DNA of 64,000 bases. Source: Polynucleobacter paneuropaeus. GTDB taxonomy: Bacteria; Pseudomonadota; Gammaproteobacteria; Burkholderiales; Burkholderiaceae. The DNA lies in NCBI RefSeq assembly GCF_003261235.1, contig NZ_CP030085.1, positions 124,001-188,000 on the forward strand. Reading direction: 5' to 3'. Of this stretch, positions 33,763 through 42,646 are shown piece after piece; the first letter of the stretch is position 1; every line of letters begins with the position of its first letter. The translations under genes were made by a program, and so were the position numbers. The notes under the pieces were generated by a model, which was given only the letters and a program-made list of their open reading frames with translations, was not told where the DNA came from and did not search any database.

Positions 33763-35030
33763 GCTTAAAAGATAAGTTATTTCCTGATAATCGCTTAGGG
33801 CTCGATCGCTTCTGGAACTTTTCTCGTGGCGGAATCGATAATTTCCGAAGTGGCTTAAGAGATGCGGTATCAGGGGTTGAGCAGACCCGCTCCCGCATGA
33901 TGGAGTATGACCAATTACTAGTGTGGGCTGTACTCTCGCTTACTCTGATTGGTTTGGTGATGGTGTACTCAGCATCAATTACTTTGGCTGATGGGCCAAA
34001 ATACTCAAACTATAGTAGCAATCACTTTTTGATTCGGCATTTAATTTCTTTGGTAATCGCCTTAGGGGTAGGCATTTGGACATTTAAGATTCCAAGCAAG
34101 GTTTGGGATCGTTATTCACCCATTATTTTTGGTGTAACGCTATTGCTATTAATAGCCGTTCTGATTCCTGGTCTTGGCAAGGGTGTGAATGGAGCAAAGC
34201 GTTGGATTTCGCTGGGGGTGATGAACTTTCAGCCATCTGAACTCATGAAGTTTGCTACGGTAATTTTTGCGGCAACCTATACCGTTCAACGACAGGAGCA
34301 TTTACATACCTTCATTAAAGGCATGCTACCTATGGGTATTGCAGTTGCTCTGGTTGGCGCACTGTTAATGCTTGAACCCGATATGGGCGCATTTATTGTG
34401 GTCGCCCTGATTGCTTTTGGCATTCTTTTCCTTGGTGGAATCAATGCCAAATTATTTGGAGGCCTGGTCCTAGTTGGGATTGCAAGCGCCTCTACCATTA
34501 TTGCACTGTCACCATTCCGTCGTGGACGCATTCTGGCTTTTATGGATCCATGGCAGGTGGATAACGCTGCTAATAAGGGCTATCAGCTCACTCACTCTCT
34601 AATGGCCTTCGGTCGTGGCGAATGGTTTGGCACCGGCTTAGGTGGTAGTGTCGAAAAACTGCATTACCTTCCTGAAGCACACACTGATTTTATTTTGGCG
34701 GTGATTGGTGAAGAGCTCGGCTTTGTTGGTGTACTCGTGATGATCTTCTTGTTTTACTGGGTAGTGCGCCGCTCATTCATGATTGGCCGTACCGCACTAC
34801 AGTTGGATCGCAGCTTTGCAGGTTTAGCTGCTAAGGGAGTGGGTATTTGGATTGGTTGGCAAGCCTTTATCAATATGGGCGTTAACTTAGGTCTACTCCC
34901 AACTAAAGGTTTAACGCTTCCCTTGGTGAGTTATGGTGGCTCAGGTATTTTAATGAATGCGATTGCCATAGCCATGCTACTTCGCATCGATTACGAAAAC
35001 CGAATTCTGATGCGTGGGGGGAAGCTGTGA
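33759..35030 (+). CDS. ftsW: Septal peptidoglycan glycosyltransferase FtsW
   Basis: FtsW is the SEDS-family polymerase that builds septal glycan strands with FtsI. The 423-residue protein has ten predicted membrane spans and the SEDS signatures GAKRWISLG, FQPSELMK, LLMLEPDMGAF, LPEAHTDFILAVIGEELG and GLLPTKGLTLPLVSYGGSG. The cytoplasmic N-terminus before the first span is about 55 residues, rich in charged residues. It starts in the murD stop (ATGA) and its stop overlaps the murG GTG. Confidence 0.96.
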   Translation: MSLKDKLFPDNRLGLDRFWNFSRGGIDNFRSGLRDAVSGVEQTRSRMMEYDQLLVWAVLSLTLIGLVMVYSASITLADGPKYSNYSSNHFLIRHLISLVIALGVGIWTFKIPSKVWDRYSPIIFGVTLLLLIAVLIPGLGKGVNGAKRWISLGVMNFQPSELMKFATVIFAATYTVQRQEHLHTFIKGMLPMGIAVALVGALLMLEPDMGAFIVVALIAFGILFLGGINAKLFGGLVLVGIASASTIIALSPFRRGRILAFMDPWQVDNAANKGYQLTHSLMAFGRGEWFGTGLGGSVEKLHYLPEAHTDFILAVIGEELGFVGVLVMIFLFYWVVRRSFMIGRTALQLDRSFAGLAAKGVGIWIGWQAFINMGVNLGLLPTKGLTLPLVSYGGSGILMNAIAIAMLLRIDYENRILMRGGKL

Positions 35031-36100
35031 CACAACCCTCAATCTTGGTGATGGCTGGTGGCACGGGCGGACATATCTTCCCGGGCTTGGCCGTTGCTGA
35101 GTACCTGAGAGCCCGTGGTTGGCAAGTGTCTTGGCTAGGCAATCAAAACGGTATGGAGTATCGCTTGGTCAATGCTGCGAAGATTCCATTTGAGTCGGTA
35201 GATTTTGGTGGTCTGCGTGGTAAAGGACTTAAAGCCAAATTGATGTTGCCAATCAATTTAGTGAGAGCAAGTCTGCAGAGTATCAAAATTATGCGTCGCC
35301 TCAAACCTAATGTTGTGTTGGGCATGGGTGGTTATATTACTTTCCCAGGCGGTATAGTATCCGCATTGTTAAGACGAGCATTGGTTTTGCATGAATCCAA
35401 CTCGGTACCTGGTAGTGCAAATCGTGCTCTAGCAAAGATTGCAAAAAAAACCTTGACGGGTTTTCCGAACACGATGCTTGATGCTGAGTGGGTGGGTAAT
35501 CCCATACGCCAAGAGTTTGATCAACTTGCTGCTCCTGCAGAACGCTACAGTACACGTCAAGGCTCGTTATCTATTTTGGTAGTTGGTGGCAGCTTGGGCG
35601 CAGCAGCCCTGAATCAAGTGGTTCCAGCGGCCTTAGCCCTAATACCTTTAGCTAACAGGCCAAAGGTGATACATCAAGCGGGCGAGAAACATCTTAAAGA
35701 TCTTGAACAGTTATATACAAGCCTGGGAGTACAGGCTGATATCCGCAGTTTTATTGACGACATGCCCACTGCTTATGCCAATGCAGATCTTGTTATCTGC
35801 CGCTCAGGTGCAATGACGATTTCAGAATTGGCTGCGGCAGGAGTGGCCTCTTGTTTAGTTCCTTTCCCATTTGCCATCGATGATCACCAGACTGCTAATG
35901 CACGCTTCTTGGCTGATGCTAAGGCAGCAATCTTATTGCCACAGACGCAACTCAATGCTGATGACTTGGCTCAAATGATTCAGGGTTTTAGTCGTGATGC
36001 TTTATTAAAGATGGCAGAGCATGCCCAGGCATTAGCAAAACCACAGGCTACTGCACGCGTTGCGCAGGTATGTGCAGAAGCAGCGGGAGTATCTCTATGA
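35027..36100 (+). CDS. murG: UDP-GlcNAc:lipid I GlcNAc transferase MurG
   Basis: MurG adds GlcNAc to lipid I to form lipid II. The 357-residue GT28 enzyme starts with GTG and opens with the membrane-facing glycine loop MAGGTGGHIFPGLA, followed by WLGNQNGMEYRLV, GMGGYITFPGG, HESNSVPG, WVGNPIRQEF, the second glycine loop VVGGSLGAAALN, and the sugar-nucleotide site CRSGAMTISELAAAGVA with PFPFAIDDHQTANA. Overlaps its neighbours by four bases on each side. Confidence 0.97.
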   Translation: MTQPSILVMAGGTGGHIFPGLAVAEYLRARGWQVSWLGNQNGMEYRLVNAAKIPFESVDFGGLRGKGLKAKLMLPINLVRASLQSIKIMRRLKPNVVLGMGGYITFPGGIVSALLRRALVLHESNSVPGSANRALAKIAKKTLTGFPNTMLDAEWVGNPIRQEFDQLAAPAERYSTRQGSLSILVVGGSLGAAALNQVVPAALALIPLANRPKVIHQAGEKHLKDLEQLYTSLGVQADIRSFIDDMPTAYANADLVICRSGAMTISELAAAGVASCLVPFPFAIDDHQTANARFLADAKAAILLPQTQLNADDLAQMIQGFSRDALLKMAEHAQALAKPQATARVAQVCAEAAGVSL

Positions 36101-37533
36101 AGCATATCGTGCAGCAAATTCACTTCATTGGTATAGGCGGTGCTGGAATGAGTGGCATTGCTGAAGTACTTCTGAATTTAGGCTACCAAGTCTCGGGTTC
36201 TGACTTGGTAGAGAATGCAACAACTCAGCGCTTGAAGGCATTAGGCGCAGTCATTCACATTGGACATGATCCTAAGAATATTGGGACAGCAGAAGCAGTT
36301 GTGATCTCGACCGCGGTGGCTGGTAATAATCCCGAAGTGTTGGCCGCACGTGCAGCAAAAATTCCGGTGATTCAGCGTGCTGTGATGCTAGGCGAGTTAA
36401 TGCGTCTGAAACAAGGCATCGCGATTGCAGGAACACACGGCAAAACAACTACTACCAGTTTGGTAGCATCGGTTCTCGCAGAAGGAGGCTTAGATCCTAC
36501 CTTTGTGATTGGGGGTAAATTAAATTCTGCTGGCGCGAATGCGCGCTTAGGTCAGGGCGACTTTATTGTGGTTGAAGCAGATGAGTCTGATGCTTCTTTC
36601 TTACAGCTCTTTCCAGCCATGGAAGTGGTCACCAATATCGATGCTGATCACATGGATACTTACCAACACGATATGGCTCGCCTGAAACAGGCGTTTGTGC
36701 AATTTATTCAGCGTATGCCATTCTATGGTGTAGCGGTACTTTGCATTGATGATGTCAATGTTCGCGACATTATCCCTTTTGTTTCTCAACCAGTTTTGCG
36801 TTACGGCTTGTCGGATGATGCCGATATTCGTGCAACTGATGTACGTGCAGAGGGAACATCAATGCGTTTTACTGTAGAACGTAGAACAGTGAGAAGACAC
36901 GGCAATAAGCCTGGCCCGCTCCAGATTTCTTTAAACCTACCAGGTCTACACAATGTTAGAAATGCCTTAGCAGCGATTGGTATTGCAACAGAATTGGGTG
37001 TGAGTGATCAAGCGATTGTCAAAGCATTATCTGAATTTAGTGGCGTGGGTCGACGCTTCCAACGCTATGGAGAAATTCCGCTTGCCAGTGGCGGTAGCTT
37101 TACCTTGATTGATGATTATGGCCATCACCCAGTTGAAATGGCAGCGACTTTATCGGCGGCAAGGGGGGCTTATCCTGATCGTCGTTTAGTACTGGCTTTT
37201 CAGCCACACCGATTTACTAGAACTCGAGATTGCTTCGGTGAGTTTGTCCAAGTATTGAAAAACTTTGATGCACTCGTGTTAACTGAAGTCTATCCAGCAG
37301 GCGAGGCTAAGATTCCGGGGGCAGATGGTAAGAGCTTATTAAAGGCAGTGGTTACAGAGGCTAGCGCTAAGAGCGCTTCTCTCAATCCAAAAGAGACTGC
37401 ATTTGCCAGCAGCATTGCTGAGATGCCTGAAAAACTCAATGGCCTTTTGCGTGATGGGGATGTCCTGATTACGATGGGCGCTGGTTCTATTTCCAATTTG
37501 TCGCATGACTTAGCAGAGGCCAAGCATGCATAG
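36097..37533 (+). CDS. murC: UDP-N-acetylmuramate:L-alanine ligase MurC
   Basis: MurC adds L-alanine to UDP-MurNAc, the first amino acid of the stem peptide. The 478-residue protein has IHFIGIGGAGMSGIAEVLL, the ATP loop AGTHGKTTTTSLVASVL, VEADESDASFLQL, NIDADHMDTY and DDYGHHPVEM. I start it at the ATG overlapping the murG stop (36097), nine codons after another in-frame ATG that lies inside murG. Confidence 0.96.
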   Translation: MKHIVQQIHFIGIGGAGMSGIAEVLLNLGYQVSGSDLVENATTQRLKALGAVIHIGHDPKNIGTAEAVVISTAVAGNNPEVLAARAAKIPVIQRAVMLGELMRLKQGIAIAGTHGKTTTTSLVASVLAEGGLDPTFVIGGKLNSAGANARLGQGDFIVVEADESDASFLQLFPAMEVVTNIDADHMDTYQHDMARLKQAFVQFIQRMPFYGVAVLCIDDVNVRDIIPFVSQPVLRYGLSDDADIRATDVRAEGTSMRFTVERRTVRRHGNKPGPLQISLNLPGLHNVRNALAAIGIATELGVSDQAIVKALSEFSGVGRRFQRYGEIPLASGGSFTLIDDYGHHPVEMAATLSAARGAYPDRRLVLAFQPHRFTRTRDCFGEFVQVLKNFDALVLTEVYPAGEAKIPGADGKSLLKAVVTEASAKSASLNPKETAFASSIAEMPEKLNGLLRDGDVLITMGAGSISNLSHDLAEAKHA

Positions 37534-38521
37534 TCAATGGGGTAAACGCGTTCACAGTGAATTAGCCAAACTTGATATTAAGACTTTAGGTCGAGTTGGC
37601 GTATTGCTAGGCGGCCGTTCCGGCGAGCGGGAAATTTCGTTAATGTCGGGCGGCGGAGTCTTAGAAGCGCTGCATTCAAAAGGGATAGATGCGCATCCTT
37701 TTGATCCTAGTCTGCGCTCACCTGCTGAGTTAGTGCAAGAAAAATTTGATCGTGTTTTTATCTCTTTGCACGGAAGATATGGTGAGGATGGAACTATTCA
37801 AGGCTTACTTGAGCTTTTAAATATTCCGTATACAGGTAGTGGTGTTCTGGCCTCCGCTCTATCTATCGACAAAATTGTTACCAAACAAGTATGGCTCAGC
37901 AATGGACTAGCCACACCAGTATTTGTTGAATTGACTGCCAATAGCGATTGGGATGCAGTTGCAAAAAAATTAGGCTTACCCCTGATTGTGAAGCCTGCAC
38001 ACGAAGGCTCATCTTTGGGATTAACTAAGGTGAAGTCTGTTAGTGGGCTACCAGCAGCTTATGACTTGGCAGCCAAAATTGATACCAAGATCATTGCTGA
38101 GACTTGCATCATTGGTGATGAGCTGACTTGCCCATTGGTTGGGGAGGGTGCTAGCGCAGAAGCCCTGCCAGTGATCAAAATTATTCCGCCAGATGCTAAT
38201 TATGATTTTCATCATAAGTATTTTTCAGATGAAACACAGTATTTATGTCCAACAGGTCTTCCTGAAGAGGTAAATGCTGCTGTTCAGTCTTTAGCGCTTG
38301 CTGCTTATAAAGCACTTGGATGCCGAACTTGGGGTCGCGCCGATGTGATGATCGATCAGAAAACGGGTAAGCCCTACTTATTGGAAATGAATACATCCCC
38401 AGGCATGACCTCGCACTCGCTGGTGCCGATGGCTGCAAAGGCTGCTGGTGTTGAGTATGCCGATTTAGTAGTGTGGATATTAAGTCAGACACTGAAACAG
38501 GCTGGAGGCTTAAGAACATGA
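37526..38521 (+). CDS. ddl: D-alanine:D-alanine ligase
   Basis: Ddl joins two D-alanines with ATP for MurF. The 331-residue ATP-grasp enzyme has VLLGGRSGEREISLMSGGGV, LHGRYGEDGTIQGLLELLNIPYTGSGVLASALSIDK (in pieces), VKPAHEGSSLGLTK, GRADVMIDQ and the metal-binding LEMNTSPGMTSHSLVPMAA. The nucleophile-helper YFSDETQY is a Y-type dyad. It overlaps murC by 8 bases and ftsQ by ATGA. Confidence 0.96.
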   Translation: MHSQWGKRVHSELAKLDIKTLGRVGVLLGGRSGEREISLMSGGGVLEALHSKGIDAHPFDPSLRSPAELVQEKFDRVFISLHGRYGEDGTIQGLLELLNIPYTGSGVLASALSIDKIVTKQVWLSNGLATPVFVELTANSDWDAVAKKLGLPLIVKPAHEGSSLGLTKVKSVSGLPAAYDLAAKIDTKIIAETCIIGDELTCPLVGEGASAEALPVIKIIPPDANYDFHHKYFSDETQYLCPTGLPEEVNAAVQSLALAAYKALGCRTWGRADVMIDQKTGKPYLLEMNTSPGMTSHSLVPMAAKAAGVEYADLVVWILSQTLKQAGGLRT

Positions 38522-39375
38522 GTCGCTTACTGCAACAGTTTGGCAATCTCTTTGCTTTTGCTATGTCTCCAATCTGGAATTACCCAGAGAGAATGCAAAA
38601 GGTAAGCCGTTTGTTGACGCGATGTTTCCTAGTCATGCTGGTGATTAGTATTTTGGTTTGGCTAAGTCAGCGCCCAGTGTTTGCTCTGAGACAGGTTCAG
38701 ATTGAGCCTGTTGCAGGTCAAACTTTGAAACATATTAATAAAGCCGTTGTGAGGCAAGAAGTGCTGGAGACAGTTCAAGGAAATTTCTTCAGTGTCAAGC
38801 TAGAGAATGTAAAGAAGGGTTTTGAGTCTATGCCCTGGGTACGCCATGCCAATGTCCGTCGCATTTGGCCTAATGGATTGGTAATCAGTATTGAAGAGCA
38901 GAAGGCTTTTGGTACCTGGGGCGGGGCCGATAGTCAACAGCTCATGAACACCCATGGAGAAATATTTAGTGGGCGGGTTTCAGAGGTTCCAGACGATACC
39001 CATTTAATTGAATTCCGAGGCCCAAGTGATGCTGGCCAAGAAGTTATGCGTCTTTATGAGAAAGCTAATGCTTGGTTTAAACCTTGGAACACAGAAATTA
39101 GTTCACTTACTTTATCGGATCGATATGCGTGGCATGTGAAGTTATCCAACGGGATGAAAGTGGAATTTGGGCGCGACGAAGAAAGCTCAGATAAGAACTT
39201 AACTGAGGAGCGAGTTGCCCGCCTCTTTAAATATTGGCCACAAGTTCAAGATAAATGGGCGAATCGGGTGGATGCAATCGATCTTCGTTATGCCAATGGT
39301 TTTGCGGTGCACTTAGCTTCAGTCAACATCAAGACAAGTGACCTTAATGGAAAAAAAAGTGAGTCAAAGCAATGA
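38518..39375 (+). CDS. ftsQ: Cell division protein FtsQ
   Basis: FtsQ is a bitopic divisome protein that recruits FtsB and FtsL. From the ATG at 38518 (285 residues) it has a cytoplasmic N-terminus of about 38 residues, one membrane span (CFLVMLVISILVWL), the POTRA domain starting FALRQVQIEPVAGQ with GNFFSVKLENVKKGFESMPWVRHANVRRIWPNGL (in pieces), and the FtsQ/DivIB domain. The call rests on motifs and position between ddl and ftsA. Confidence 0.95.
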   Translation: MSRLLQQFGNLFAFAMSPIWNYPERMQKVSRLLTRCFLVMLVISILVWLSQRPVFALRQVQIEPVAGQTLKHINKAVVRQEVLETVQGNFFSVKLENVKKGFESMPWVRHANVRRIWPNGLVISIEEQKAFGTWGGADSQQLMNTHGEIFSGRVSEVPDDTHLIEFRGPSDAGQEVMRLYEKANAWFKPWNTEISSLTLSDRYAWHVKLSNGMKVEFGRDEESSDKNLTEERVARLFKYWPQVQDKWANRVDAIDLRYANGFAVHLASVNIKTSDLNGKKSESKQ

Positions 39376-39396
39376 GCATATTTATGAGGAATCCGA

Positions 39397-40626
39397 ATGA
39401 GTAAGGACAATCGCGATTTATTGGTTGGGTTAGATATTGGTACATCTAAGGTGGTTGCCTTGGTCGCTGAACTCGCACCTGATGGTCAGTTCAATGTAGT
39501 TGGAGTAGGTCAAACCGTTTCCAAGGGATTAAAAAAAGGTGTCGTTGTTAATATCGAGGCAACCATACAGTCAATTCAGAAGGCGCTAGAAGAGGCTGAA
39601 GTGATGGCAGATCGTCAGATCGCGCAAGTCTTCACCGGTATCGCTGGAAATCACATTATTAGTTTTAACTCGAGCGGCATGGTAGCCATTCGTGACAAGG
39701 AAGTGAGCGAAGGGGATGTGGAGCGTGTTCTAGAAACTGCTAAGGCTATTAATATTCCAACCGACCAACAAATTCTGCACATCCTAGTTCAAGAATTCAT
39801 CATCGATGGCCAAGAGGACGTACGCGAGCCCATTGGCATGAGTGGTCTGCGTCTCGAGGTCAAGGTTCATATCGTGACAGGCGCCGTTAGTGCTGCCCAA
39901 AATATTGTGAAGTGTGTACGCCGCTGTGGTCTGGAAGTCAATGATTTGATTTTGCAACCTCTAGCTTCTAGTTTGGCGGTACTTACCGAGGATGAAAAAG
40001 AGTTAGGCGTTGTTTTGGTGGATATTGGCGGCGGCACTACTGATATTGCAATTTATTGCCAGGGCTCGATTCGTCATACTGCAGTGATTCCAATTGCAGG
40101 TGATCAAATTACCAATGACATTGCGATGGCGCTTCGTACACCAACCATCGATGCAGAGGATTTGAAGATTCAATATGGTATTGCTCGTCAAGATATGGCT
40201 GACCCAGCTGCAATGATTGATGTACCAGGTGTTGGCGATAGAGATCCACGGCCGATGTCTAAGCAGGCTTTAGCAGCTGTCATTGAGCCTCGGGTTGAAG
40301 AGCTTTTCACATTGGTTCGCGGTGTCGTTCGCGAGTCTGGCTACGAAGATATGGTCTCTTCAGGAATTGTATTGACTGGAGGCACAGCCTTGATGCCAGG
40401 CATGGTTGAGCTTGCCGAGCAAGTATTTTTACGTCCCGCTCGAGTAGGCACCCCTGAATACCGTGGCCATCTTCATGAAGTTCTAAGAAGCCCTCGTTTT
40501 GCTACCAGCATTGGTTTGCTGATGGAAGGGCAGGCTCAGCTATTGCGCGGTCGTCGGGTTTCTCAATCAGGCGCACTACAAAGTGTGGTGTCGCGTATGA
40601 AGGAATGGTTTGCAGGAAATTTTTAA
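39397..40626 (+). CDS. ftsA: Cell division protein FtsA
   Basis: FtsA is an actin-like ATPase that tethers FtsZ to the membrane. The 409-residue protein shows LLVGLDIGTSKVVALVAE (phosphate 1), VVLVDIGGGTTDIAIY (phosphate 2), GIVLTGGTALMPGM (adenosine loop), the 1C domain around residues 85-160, and a C-terminal amphipathic tail MKEWFAGNF that acts as the membrane-targeting helix. GAGGA lies at ribosome-binding distance. Confidence 0.97.
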   Translation: MSKDNRDLLVGLDIGTSKVVALVAELAPDGQFNVVGVGQTVSKGLKKGVVVNIEATIQSIQKALEEAEVMADRQIAQVFTGIAGNHIISFNSSGMVAIRDKEVSEGDVERVLETAKAINIPTDQQILHILVQEFIIDGQEDVREPIGMSGLRLEVKVHIVTGAVSAAQNIVKCVRRCGLEVNDLILQPLASSLAVLTEDEKELGVVLVDIGGGTTDIAIYCQGSIRHTAVIPIAGDQITNDIAMALRTPTIDAEDLKIQYGIARQDMADPAAMIDVPGVGDRDPRPMSKQALAAVIEPRVEELFTLVRGVVRESGYEDMVSSGIVLTGGTALMPGMVELAEQVFLRPARVGTPEYRGHLHEVLRSPRFATSIGLLMEGQAQLLRGRRVSQSGALQSVVSRMKEWFAGNF

Positions 40627-40676
40627 GTTGTTTTTCGTCGTCGTCAATGTAGTACGTTTTCTACCTAGGAGGGTAT

Positions 40677-42005
40677 ATGGAATTTGAAATGTTAGATCAA
40701 GAAACAGCCGGGAAAACTATCATTAAGGTGGTTGGAGTCGGTGGGGCTGGTGGCAATGCTGTCCAGCATATGATTCGTCGCGGTGTAGATGGCGTAGAGT
40801 TTATTTGCATGAACACCGATGCTGGCGCGTTACAGCGTTCTGAAGCATCTGTGAATTTGCAACTAGGCTCTAGCGGTCTGGGAGCTGGTGCCAAGCCAGA
40901 AATCGGTGCGGCCTCTGCTGAAGAAGCCCGTGCTCGTATCGCTGATGTATTGCAAGGCGCACACATGGTATTCATCACCGCTGGTATGGGTGGTGGTACA
41001 GGCACTGGTGCTGCCCCAGTGGTTGCGCAAGTTGCAAAAGAAATGGGCATCTTGACGGTTGGTGTTATCAGTAAGCCATTTGACTTTGAGGGCGTGAAGC
41101 GCTTGAAGGTTGCTGAGAATGGGGCAAGTGAATTAGAAAATTACGTTGACTCACTGATTGTTGTTTTGAATGAGAAATTATTCGAAGTGATGGGTGAAGA
41201 TGCTGAGTTTGATAAAGCCTTTGCTTGTGCTGATGATGTATTACATAACGCGGTATCTGGTATTGCTGAGATCATTAATGTTCAAGGTTTGATTAACGTT
41301 GACTTTGAAGACGTGAAAACCGTGATGGGTGAGCAAGGTAAGGCCATGATGGGTACTGCAACAGTTTCTGGAATGGATCGTGCGCGTTTGGCTGCGGAAG
41401 CTGCAGTTGCTTCGCCATTACTCGAAGGTGTTGATTTATCTGGTGCCCGCGGTGTCTTGGTTAACATTACTGCTAGCCGTTCATTGAAGTTGTCAGAGAC
41501 ACGCGAAGTGATGGCTGCGATTCGTGGCTATGCTGCGGATGACGCTACTGTGATTTTCGGTACGGTATATGACGATAGCTTGGGTGATGCACTTCGAGTA
41601 ACTGTAGTTGCGACTGGTCTGAATAATCCTCAAGCACGTCAAAATAGTCAACCTGAAGTGGTTTGGAGACAGGCAACAGGCACGCATGATGCTATGCCAA
41701 CCATGGCAGATTTAAATAGCTTTGCTCCTGCTAGTCCTTCTGCGGCAATGAGTAAGGCAGGCTTAGATTCCGCTATGAATACTTCTGCTTCCATGCCAAT
41801 GACAGGGTCTGCACCTGCAATTCAGCCTGCTTCTGCAGGGGTTGATTACAGCCAATATGATCTGCCACGGGTTTTCAGAAACTCGCGTGAGGCTGCTCCA
41901 GCACCAACTTTAGGCGCTGATAGCTCACCTCAAGCAAAAACCATGTTGGATAAAGGCACGGATTTCTATGAGATTCCAGCCTTTTTACGTAAACAAGCAG
42001 ACTAA
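40677..42005 (+). CDS. ftsZ: Cell division protein FtsZ
   Basis: FtsZ is the tubulin-like GTPase that forms the Z-ring. The 442-residue protein has VGVGGAGGNAVQHM, the tubulin signature GGGTGTGAAPVVA, the T7 loop NVDFEDVKTVM, and a C-terminal linker of roughly 60 residues rich in A, S, P and M, ending with the binding peptide FYEIPAFLRKQAD that contacts FtsA and ZapD-like partners. AGGAGG is a near-perfect ribosome site, the strongest in the cluster, which fits the high FtsZ demand. The 50-bp gap from ftsA contains a TCGTCGTCGTC run. Confidence 0.98.
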   Translation: MEFEMLDQETAGKTIIKVVGVGGAGGNAVQHMIRRGVDGVEFICMNTDAGALQRSEASVNLQLGSSGLGAGAKPEIGAASAEEARARIADVLQGAHMVFITAGMGGGTGTGAAPVVAQVAKEMGILTVGVISKPFDFEGVKRLKVAENGASELENYVDSLIVVLNEKLFEVMGEDAEFDKAFACADDVLHNAVSGIAEIINVQGLINVDFEDVKTVMGEQGKAMMGTATVSGMDRARLAAEAAVASPLLEGVDLSGARGVLVNITASRSLKLSETREVMAAIRGYAADDATVIFGTVYDDSLGDALRVTVVATGLNNPQARQNSQPEVVWRQATGTHDAMPTMADLNSFAPASPSAAMSKAGLDSAMNTSASMPMTGSAPAIQPASAGVDYSQYDLPRVFRNSREAAPAPTLGADSSPQAKTMLDKGTDFYEIPAFLRKQAD

Positions 42006-42035
42006 TTGACTGCTCAATACAATAGATAGTGCGCA

Positions 42036-42086
42036 ATGCCAGCGCGGCGCCCCTCCGGACGACGAATCCCGCGCTAGCGCTGGCAT
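42036..42086. repeat. Long GC-rich hairpin between ftsZ and the peroxiredoxin gene
   Basis: ATGCCAGCGC (42036-42045) and GCGCTGGCAT (42077-42086) are perfect 10-bp arms. Inside them GCGC (42047-42050) pairs with GCGC (42071-42074), extending the stem across a small internal loop. The GC content is far above the flanks. No T-run follows, so it is not a classical intrinsic terminator. It could be an mRNA-end protector, an attenuation point after ftsZ, or part of a dispersed repeat. Confidence 0.75.
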
Positions 42087-42123
42087 ACTCATTTACCACT
42101 ACTTCTATTAATTTGGAGATCTC

Positions 42124-42624
42124 ATGATTGCAGTTGGACAAAAATTACCAAACGCCACTCTGTATGAGTTTATTGATGAGGCTACCGAAGGTTGTGCTAT
42201 GGGTCCAAATACTTTCGAGGTCGAAAAGCTTACGGCTGGTAAGAAGATTGTGATTTTTGCTTTGCCAGGTGCATTCACACCCACCTGTTCTGCTCAGCAT
42301 GTGCCAGGATATTTAGCGCAGTACGATGCTCTCAAGGCAAAAGGTGTTGATGAAATTTGGTGTATTTCGGTTAATGACCCATTTGTAATGGGTGCTTGGG
42401 GCCGAGACTTAAAAGTAGGCAAAAAAATTCGCATGTTTGGTGACGGTAGTGCTGAGTTCACCAAAAAATTAGGCATGGAGTTTGACCTGATTGCACGTGG
42501 TTTAGGTGTGCGTTCGCAACGCTATGCCATGATTGTTCAAGATGGTGTAGTAAAAACATTAGACCTAGAAGCGCCCGGTAAGTTCGAAGTAAGCGATGCT
42601 GCTTCTGTTCTAAAACAGCTCTAA
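42124..42624 (+). CDS. Peroxiredoxin, Prx5 type
   Basis: This 166-residue thiol peroxidase reduces hydrogen or alkyl peroxides. The peroxidatic cysteine lies in LPGAFTPTCSAQH (PxxxTxxC), with the partner arginine in RSQRYAMIV. A second cysteine in EIWCISVND matches the position seen in Prx5-type enzymes that rely on glutathione/glutaredoxin. No signal peptide. Its place between ftsZ and lpxC is usual in Burkholderiales. GGAG precedes the ATG. The gene has no clear job in division; it may just share the neighbourhood. Confidence 0.92.
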   Translation: MIAVGQKLPNATLYEFIDEATEGCAMGPNTFEVEKLTAGKKIVIFALPGAFTPTCSAQHVPGYLAQYDALKAKGVDEIWCISVNDPFVMGAWGRDLKVGKKIRMFGDGSAEFTKKLGMEFDLIARGLGVRSQRYAMIVQDGVVKTLDLEAPGKFEVSDAASVLKQL

Positions 42625-42646
42625 TTCGAATCCAATTCTTATAACA

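Noticed and set aside
36601..36789. Small minus-strand frames inside the mur genes
   Set aside because: All are antisense shadows of highly conserved dcw genes and have no start signals.
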